Shown here: positions 6,310 to 10,264 of the stretch, in pieces
Position numbering within the stretch: the first letter of the stretch is position 1
How the letters are laid out: each line of letters opens with the position of its first letter
DNA from: an uncultured Collinsella sp.
GTDB taxonomy: Bacteria; Actinomycetota; Coriobacteriia; Coriobacteriales; Coriobacteriaceae
Direction of reading: 5' to 3'
Length of the DNA stretch: 10,264 bases
Assembly: GCA_900545665.1 (NCBI GenBank)
Contig: UQZU01000048.1
Coordinates: 1-10,264 of the forward strand
Position numbers and translations under genes: made by a program
The notes under the pieces: generated by a model
Seen by the model: the letters and a program-made list of their open reading frames with translations, nothing else
What the model was told of the DNA's origin: nothing
The model's database searches: none

Positions 6310-7881
6310 CTAGCCGAGCTTCCTCAGATAATGGAAGTCGCTCGCGTCATCGCCGGTGAACGCCCCGTGCAGCTCGTCGATAATGTCGGCGGTAGAAGTC
6401 ATCTGCTGGTACATGTCGGCGCTTGTGACCCAGACGTTGCCGTTCTTTACAGCTTTGAACTGCGACAATAGCGCGTTTTTGCCTACGAAGTCTTTCAAGG
6501 TGGCAACCGATTCGTCGATGGTGCCGTTGTAGACGATGATGTCGGCATCCTTCGCCGTTGCGTAGAAGCGCTCCATTTCGAGCGTTACTGACGAACCTGA
6601 CGTCGACGCCGTCTGCGCATCATCGAGTGCGTAGCTGCCGCCTGCAAGCTCGATCATCTGTGCCACGTAGTCGCCCGCCCGCCGCGTGACGGCGGCCCCG
6701 TTCGAGTTAATGTAGAAATACGCCACGGTTTTACCTGACGACGCGAGCCCCGACGTTTGCTCGACGCGGGCCTTCTGCTCGTTGAACAGGTGCGCGGCCT
6801 CGTCTTCCTTGTCGAACAGGACGCCGAAAAGCTTAATCCACTCGAGGCGCCCGAGTGCTTCGGTCTCGCTCGACGACTGTTCGGTGAGCACGACGAGCCC
6901 GAGCTTCTGCAGCTTTTCCTTCACATCGGGCGTGTGGTTGATCATGGTGTTCTCGATGGCGAGCGTGCAGCCCGAGGCCGATATTCGTTCGTAGTCGGGC
7001 GCGCTGTACTTGCCGCCGTAGGCGATCGCCCCACTTTCGAGCGCGCTTTTGAAGCCCGCGACCGAGCAATCGTCGGCCTTCGTGCCCGACATGAGGATGT
7101 TGTCGTTCGCATCGAGTGCGTCGACCAGGCACATCGTCGCCGACGACACAAGGTACACCTTGTCGGCGGGGCGCCTTATGACCGCGATGTCGGAGCTCAA
7201 CCCATCAGGTACCTTCGCATCCTGCGGCACCACGAGGAAGCGCTCCCCGTTCGAAACGCAGATAAGCCGCAAGCCGCCTTCGAACTCGTCGACAGTGAAG
7301 TGCTTGGCGTATTCTAGCTGAAGCGTCCCCGTCGGCTCCCAGCCGCAGCCCAAATCTGCGTTGTGGAAGTCGGCCGCGGCGCTTGAAGCCGTTCCCGCAG
7401 GGGAGTCGCCGCTTGCATCGTCGGCCGTTTTCTTCTTCATGGTGGATGAGTCGAAGTAGAGCGTGTAGTCGATGGTGTGCGGCGTCGACATGGCGACGGT
7501 CTCGGCCGACACGGCGATGTCCTCGTCGAGCGTGACGGGTATCTCGAACGTGGAGTTGCCGCCGTCGTTTACGGGCGCGTAGTCTACGCCGTCGACGGTC
7601 ATCTTGTCGTAGTTCGAACTCGACCAGGTGATGGTCGCGGTGTAGGTGTCGCCATCCTTCACAATTGTGGTGGGTGAGGCGATGCTTGCGCGCCCTGACC
7701 CGCCGGCAAGCGAGACGCTCACAGTGTATTCCTGAGAGCCCGCCGTGCCACCGGTCGCGTTCGGGCTCGCACTGCACCCCGCGAAGGGAAGCGCGAGCAG
7801 GGCGACGAGAATGCAGGCGATCACGCGCACCGCGATGCTGCGGCGCTTTCTGCTTTCCCCCTTGGGAAGAATCGACCGCAT
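6310..7881 (-). CDS. Substrate-binding lipoprotein of the ABC importer, with N-terminal NEAT-like beta domain
   Basis: A 523-residue lipoprotein, much longer than the roughly 300-380 usual for FecB/BtuF-type binding proteins. A basic N-terminus and hydrophobic stretch end in the lipobox FAGC (Cys36). Residues 51-145 form a separate beta-rich domain that ends MSTPHTIDYTLYFD (131-144), reminiscent of the last strands of NEAT heme-binding domains. A low-complexity Ala/Ser/Asp linker follows (about 146-172). Residues 173-523 are the binding protein of the FecB/PeripBP_2 type, with KADDCSVAGFKSALESGAIAYGGKYSAPDYE (268-298), a TVAYFYINSNG strand (385-395) and DADIIVYNGTIDE (445-457). It would be anchored to the outer face of the membrane and deliver substrate to the permease. 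The gene lies 4 bases after the small lipoprotein gene and 4 before the permease gene. The binding-protein call is firm; the NEAT resemblance is weak and by eye. Confidence 0.85.
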   Translation of the reverse strand: MRSILPKGESRKRRSIAVRVIACILVALLALPFAGCSASPNATGGTAGSQEYTVSVSLAGGSGRASIASPTTIVKDGDTYTATITWSSSNYDKMTVDGVDYAPVNDGGNSTFEIPVTLDEDIAVSAETVAMSTPHTIDYTLYFDSSTMKKKTADDASGDSPAGTASSAAADFHNADLGCGWEPTGTLQLEYAKHFTVDEFEGGLRLICVSNGERFLVVPQDAKVPDGLSSDIAVIRRPADKVYLVSSATMCLVDALDANDNILMSGTKADDCSVAGFKSALESGAIAYGGKYSAPDYERISASGCTLAIENTMINHTPDVKEKLQKLGLVVLTEQSSSETEALGRLEWIKLFGVLFDKEDEAAHLFNEQKARVEQTSGLASSGKTVAYFYINSNGAAVTRRAGDYVAQMIELAGGSYALDDAQTASTSGSSVTLEMERFYATAKDADIIVYNGTIDESVATLKDFVGKNALLSQFKAVKNGNVWVTSADMYQQMTSTADIIDELHGAFTGDDASDFHYLRKLG

Positions 7882-7885
7882 GGTG

Positions 7886-8419
7886 TTACTTCAGTGCGTC
7901 GGCGGGCAGATCGACGCCGGCGGATTCGAACACGAGCGTGCGGTCGTACCACCGCTCTTTTCTAATACTCCACGCGGCGCAGGCGGTGTCCTCGTCGAGC
8001 GCTTCAACGGGCACGTCGTAGGTGTACTTGCCTTCCGCGTTTTCCACATAGGGGATGAAGTCGGCCTCGCTCGCGGCGGCAGCCTCGTCGCCCGTGCCCA
8101 TGAAGAGCTTGCCGTAGCCCGTGCCGGAAAGCGTCATCACGCAGTGCATGGAGCCGTTTTCCACGATGAGCTGGGCGTCCACAATCCTGAACATGTTCGA
8201 GCTGGAATCTACGGTGATCGGATAGGTGCCGTCGGCCACCTTGTCGGCGGTGATGGGGGCAGCGCTTGCGCCCTCGGGCGCATCGGCCGCCTGTTCGGTC
8301 TTTTCCTGGGAATCGGCATCGCTTGCCTTTGCGCTGTCGATTGAATTTCCGCCGCAGCCGGCGAGCGAGAACGCGAAAAGCGCCGCTGACAGGGCGAAGG
8401 CGAGGGTTTTCTTCAACAT
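7886..8419 (-). CDS. Small secreted lipoprotein of the uptake operon
   Basis: A 177-residue lipoprotein: signal MLKKTLAFALSAALFAFSLAGC with lipobox LAGC (Cys22), then an acidic Ser/Ala/Asp linker to about residue 57, then one beta-rich domain (60-170). Distinctive stretches are DGTYPITVDSSSNMFRIVDA (63-82), VMTLSGTGYGKLFMGTGDEA (94-113) and WSIRKERWYDRTLVFES (150-166). I recognise the SSxMFR...LSGxGYxKLFMGTG pattern from gut Clostridia and Coriobacteriia lipoproteins encoded beside iron/corrinoid-type ABC transporters; its ligand is not known to me. The ATG at 8419 is chosen because it opens the signal peptide and has AAAGGA 10-11 bases upstream; the longer open frame to 8494 runs into hairpin DNA. 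It is probably a surface receptor or accessory ligand-binding protein handing substrate to the next gene's product. Confidence 0.78.
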   Translation of the reverse strand: MLKKTLAFALSAALFAFSLAGCGGNSIDSAKASDADSQEKTEQAADAPEGASAAPITADKVADGTYPITVDSSSNMFRIVDAQLIVENGSMHCVMTLSGTGYGKLFMGTGDEAAAASEADFIPYVENAEGKYTYDVPVEALDEDTACAAWSIRKERWYDRTLVFESAGVDLPADALK

Positions 8420-8446
8420 GGAGGGGGTTCCTTTCAATCGCTTCGA

Positions 8447-8474
8447 CCGCCCGCGCCGTGCGGTGGGCGGGCGG
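8447..8474. repeat. GC-rich hairpin before the small lipoprotein gene
   Basis: Inverted repeat CCGCCCGC (8447-8454) and GCGGGCGG (8467-8474) with a 12-base loop, the last of three stem-loops in the 145-base spacer between cbiK and the lipoprotein gene. No T tract follows on the minus strand. It could slow decay or modulate ribosome access to the gene that follows. Confidence 0.55.
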
Positions 8475-8482
8475 GATGCGAA

Positions 8483-8529
8483 TGCAACGGGCATGCGCCG
8501 TCAGTCGGGGAAGGCGCATGCCCGTTGCA
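8483..8529. repeat. Perfect 17-bp hairpin in the cbiK-lipoprotein spacer
   Basis: TGCAACGGGCATGCGCC (8483-8499) and GGCGCATGCCCGTTGCA (8513-8529) pair perfectly around a 13-base loop. In the minus-strand transcript it comes about 35 bases after the cbiK stop. There is no U run after it, so a simple intrinsic terminator is unlikely. An mRNA-stabilising or processing stem that raises cbiK relative to the downstream genes is plausible, as is partial attenuation. Confidence 0.8.
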
Positions 8530-8555
8530 CGGGGACGCGACCGGCGCCCCCGTGC
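8527..8555. repeat. Hairpin directly after the cbiK stop
   Basis: GCACGGGG (8527-8534) and CCCCGTGC (8548-8555) pair perfectly with a 13-base loop. It is the first of the three stems met by the transcript, about 10 bases after the cbiK stop, and shares three bases with the 17-bp stem, so the two may compete. Confidence 0.6.
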
Positions 8556-8564
8556 GCGGCGAGT

Positions 8565-9491
8565 TTACAGCTTGGCGATGGCGTCGTCCACGTGCGAGAC
8601 GTAGATGTCGTCGACCGCGACGTTCTGTCCCAGACCCTGGAGCAGGCACGTCACTTCGAAGCCGGCGGCCACGAACTTCGCAGCCCAGCTGTCGGGGTCG
8701 GTCTCGTCTGCCATGTCGTTATTCGCGTGGTCGCCCGCGACCACCATGAACGGCGCGAGCACGGCCTTCTTGTAGCCTGCGGCGCTCGCGGCGGCGATAA
8801 CATCCTCGCAGGTCGGTTCAGCCTCGACGGTGCCGACGAAGAACTGCGTCAAGCCCTCGTTCTTAAACACTTCCTGCATCTTGGCATAGTCGGCGTTGGA
8901 ATCGGCTTCGGTGCCGTGGCCCATGAGGCACAGCGCCGTCTTGCCGTCGTCGAAGGACGCCATGTTCTCCTTAATGGCTGCGGCCACCTTCTTGTAGTCG
9001 TCGTCGGAGGTGAGCAGCGGGTCGCCGAGCGAGATTTTGTCGAACTTGTCGGCGTACTTGTCGAGCTCGTCTTTCACGTCGGTGTATTCCAGGCCACCCA
9101 TGAGATGCGTCGGCTGCACGACGATTTCCTTCACGCCGTCTTCCACGCAGCGGTCGAGCGCCTCGGTCATGTTGTCGATCGTGATGCCGTCGCGCTTCTT
9201 CAGCTTATCGATGATGATCTGCGCGGTGAAGGCGCGGCGGATGTCGTAGTCCTGCCAGTACTTCTCGCGGATAGCGTCTTCGATGGCGCCGATGGTGATG
9301 TGGCGCGAGTCGTTGTAGCTCGTGCCGAAGCTCGTGACGAGGATGACCGGCTTCACGGCCTTCTCCTTTTCACTCGATTTCTCGGAACTCGCGGAGGTGT
9401 TGGAGCAGCCCGCGAGCGCGACTCCGGCGAGCGCGACGGCTCCGGTTGCTGCGGCGCCCATGAAGCCGCGGCGTGACATCTGGTCGGACAT
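8565..9491 (-). CDS. cbiK: Exported CbiK-type sirohydrochlorin cobaltochelatase (Tat signal, lipoprotein)
   Basis: A 308-residue class II chelatase that would insert Co(II) into sirohydrochlorin (or precorrin-2) in the anaerobic cobalamin pathway. The catalytic domain runs from PVILVTSFGTSYNDSR (48-63) to the C-terminus. Candidate metal/active-site residues are His129 (QPTHLMGG), the GTVEAEPT stretch (Glu223/Glu225) and His255 in GDHANNDMA; LMGHGTEADSN (189-199) is also typical. Unlike cytoplasmic CbiK, it starts with a twin-arginine signal, SRRGFMG (6-12), a hydrophobic stretch and a lipobox LAGC (Cys29), followed by a Ser/Lys/Glu linker (30-46). It should therefore be folded inside, exported by Tat and anchored outside. 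A periplasmic CbiK is known from Desulfovibrio. The ATG at 9491 is chosen because AGGAAAGGA lies about 6 bases upstream and it begins the signal. It is the first gene after the cobalamin riboswitch and heads the importer operon. An alternative role is cobalt or heme binding for the transporter. Confidence 0.9.
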   Translation of the reverse strand: MSDQMSRRGFMGAAATGAVALAGVALAGCSNTSASSEKSSEKEKAVKPVILVTSFGTSYNDSRHITIGAIEDAIREKYWQDYDIRRAFTAQIIIDKLKKRDGITIDNMTEALDRCVEDGVKEIVVQPTHLMGGLEYTDVKDELDKYADKFDKISLGDPLLTSDDDYKKVAAAIKENMASFDDGKTALCLMGHGTEADSNADYAKMQEVFKNEGLTQFFVGTVEAEPTCEDVIAAASAAGYKKAVLAPFMVVAGDHANNDMADETDPDSWAAKFVAAGFEVTCLLQGLGQNVAVDDIYVSHVDDAIAKL

Positions 9492-9591
9492 GGTTTTTCC
9501 TTTCCTCGGTTTGCCGGTCCCCCGGCGACAGTTGCTTGTCGGCACAAGCGAAAGAAAAGCGCACCCCTCGGGGTTCACAAGGAGCTAACGC

Positions 9592-9606
9592 CACGGCGAT
9601 GCCGTG
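9592..9606 (-). promoter_or_regulatory. Hairpin just downstream of the riboswitch core
   Basis: CACGGC-ATC-GCCGTG on the transcript, a 6-bp stem with a 3-base loop, follows the riboswitch core by about seven bases. No U tract follows immediately. It may be part of the expression platform; further along, CUCCUU (complement of 9581-9586) could pair with the AGGA of the cbiK ribosome site, which would suit translational control. This is a suggestion from complementarity only. Confidence 0.35.
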
Positions 9607-9611
9607 AGGAA

Positions 9612-9740
9612 AAGGCGAAGCAGTCTGGCTTGGGGCGCGAGGCGGTTCGCCCGCGCGTCCTATACAGTAATGTCCCTTGCCCAGGATTCCCACCTGGTTC
9701 CCTCCGCAAGCCAGCGCGGGCTGTGCGGGCGCCGCGCCGG
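9612..9740 (-). ncRNA. Cobalamin riboswitch upstream of cbiK
   Basis: On the minus strand the conserved cobalamin aptamer blocks occur in order: AGGGAACCAGGTGGGAATCC (complement of 9684-9703), which matches the GGGAA..GGTG.AA.TCC block; TTACTGTATA (complement of 9661-9670), matching the ACTGTA block; a GC-rich stem-loop region (9635-9657); and AAGCCAGACTGCTTCGCC (complement of 9614-9631), the B12-box end. The aptamer is compact, with a short variable arm between the ACTGTA block and the B12 box. It would repress the operon when adenosyl- or methyl-cobalamin is plentiful. Outer limits are approximate. The ATG of cbiK lies about 120 bases downstream. Confidence 0.88.
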
Positions 9741-9949
9741 TCATTTCCTTTTATCCGATTGTCATATGCTCGTTGCCGAATCTTTTACTATGATAGTGGG
9801 CACTTGTGAACGTGTCAAAGCCAGGGCGGGCGGCATTGCGCCTCCTGCCTGCGTATTTGCGCCGATTGCCGCCGCAGGCGCCGTGTTTTGCCCGCTGCGC
9901 GAATGGCGGCGTAAACGGTTGCGATGGGAAACGGGAAGGGAAGGCTCGG
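9741..9949. promoter_or_regulatory. Divergent promoter region between the riboswitch operon and cbiF
   Basis: The gene-free stretch 9492-9949 holds the cbiK leader, the riboswitch (9612-9740) and this segment. An AT-rich island (9741-9797) inside GC-rich DNA probably contains promoters for both directions. It includes the odd palindrome ACTAT-G-ATAGT (9787-9797), with TATGAT (9789-9794) as a possible plus-strand -10 for cbiF, but no -35 at normal spacing. I see no second riboswitch on the plus strand. From 9800 to 9940 I find nothing recognisable except the GGGAAGGGAAGG ribosome site before cbiF. Confidence 0.45.
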
Positions 9950-10217
9950 ATGATTCATATCGTTGGCGCAGGCTCGGGCGCCGCCGACCTTATCACGCTG
10001 CGCGGGGCGCGCCTTCTGCGCGCAGCCGACGTGGTCGTTTGGGCGGGAAGCCTTGTGAACCCTGAGCTGCTCGCTGAGTGCAAGGAATCCTGCATCGTCT
10101 ACGACAGCGCGCACATGACCTTGGAGGAAGTGCTCGACGTGATGTGCCCGGCAGATGCGCGGGGCGAGGAAGTGGTGCGCCTGCACACGGGCGACCCGTG
10201 CCTGTACGGCGCCATCC
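9950..10217 (+). CDS. cbiF: Precorrin-4/cobalt-precorrin-4 C11-methyltransferase, 3'-truncated by the contig end
   Basis: The first 89 codons of a SAM-dependent corrin ring methyltransferase (CbiF/CobM), which methylates C-11 before ring contraction products are processed in cobalamin synthesis. Diagnostic stretches are IHIVGAGSGAADLITLRGAR (2-21), VVWAGSLVNPELL (29-41), YDSAHMTLEEVLDVM (51-65) and VVRLHTGDPCLYGAI (75-89), the last being the SAM-site GDP motif region. The full family length is about 250 residues, so some 65% is missing. The apparent reading frame continues past 10217 as PVSYTHLRAHETTLHL, but this is translated Nextera adapter, not protein. GGGAAGGGAAGG lies 7 bases before the ATG. 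It is transcribed away from the cbiK operon and probably starts a cobalamin biosynthesis operon. Confidence 0.9.
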
Positions 10218-10264
10218 CTGTCTCTTATACACATCTCCGAGCCCACGAGACTACGCTGCATCTC
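10218..10264 (+). other. Illumina Nextera adapter (non-genomic)
   Basis: CTGTCTCTTATACACATCT (10218-10236) is the Tn5 mosaic end in transposase-adapter form. CCGAGCCCACGAGAC (10237-10251) is the Nextera read-2 side, TACGCTGC (10252-10259) is an 8-base i7 index (it matches my memory of N721), and ATCTC (10260-10264) begins the P7 end. The whole segment is a sequencing-library artefact left at the contig end. Confidence 0.98.

Noticed and set aside
8226..9476. 416-codon open frame on the plus strand
   Set aside because: It is antisense to cbiK and the small lipoprotein and spans the hairpin spacer. The sequence is low-complexity His/Arg/Val-rich with no family resemblance.
9492..9578. N-terminal extension of CbiK from a GTG at 9578
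   Set aside because: The extension lies in the riboswitch leader, has no ribosome site, and would bury the Tat signal that begins at the ATG at 9491.
9560..9580. Intrinsic terminator in the cbiK leader (CCCCGAGGGG then TTTTCTTT)
   Set aside because: The possible stem is only 4-5 bp with a very tight loop, four bases separate it from the T run, and the T run is interrupted; too weak to call.
9815..10261. 148-codon minus-strand frame starting MQRSLVGSEMCIRD, and a 79-codon frame (9993-10232) starting MYKRQ
   Set aside because: The starts are translated Nextera adapter and the rest is antisense to cbiF. These are well-known false proteins.
1..10264. CRISPR array, insertion sequence or prophage genes
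   Set aside because: No regularly spaced repeats, transposase, integrase or phage-like proteins are visible on either strand.

Overview
The window looks like DNA from a gut actinobacterium of class Coriobacteriia. The left part (to about 4.0 kb) resembles Collinsella: protein sequences, moderately high GC and a characteristic-looking intergenic repeat. That assignment is recognition by eye, not a database match. The last 47 bases (10218-10264) are not genomic. They are a Nextera (Tn5) library adapter with its i7 index, so the contig ends in untrimmed adapter and the real sequence stops at 10217.

Left region (1-4012): the 3' part of a tRNA-Glu(CTC) with its terminator; a polytopic membrane protein of the lysylphosphatidylglycerol-synthase TM / flippase-like family; a TetR-type regulator; and, convergent to it, a large radical SAM protein with extra cysteines. 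Two 24-bp inverted repeats of the same layout (GATAAT..N10..GATTA) lie upstream of the tetR-like gene and on the start region of the radical SAM promoter. This suggests that the regulator controls itself and the radical SAM gene. A Collinsella-like intergenic inverted repeat lies between the two convergent genes.

Right region (4050-9745, minus strand): a five-gene corrinoid/metal-tetrapyrrole uptake operon that appears more GC-rich. In order of transcription it holds a cobalamin riboswitch, a Tat-exported lipoprotein form of the cobaltochelatase CbiK, an intercistronic spacer full of strong hairpins, a small lipoprotein, a substrate-binding lipoprotein with an extra N-terminal NEAT-like beta domain, a FecCD/BtuC-type permease, and an ABC ATPase with an extra C-terminal domain of about 125 residues. 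The last four genes are 0-4 bases apart. The layout suggests B12-repressed capture of cobalt, a corrinoid or another tetrapyrrole at the cell surface, with a chelatase placed outside the membrane.

Right end: divergent from the operon, cbiF (precorrin-4 C11-methyltransferase) begins at 9950 and is cut off by the adapter after 89 codons. It probably opens a cobalamin biosynthesis cluster.

The operon's 3' end abuts, within about 40 bases and with no visible terminator, a 19-nt exact copy of the left region's intergenic repeat. This may be an insertion boundary or an assembly join.
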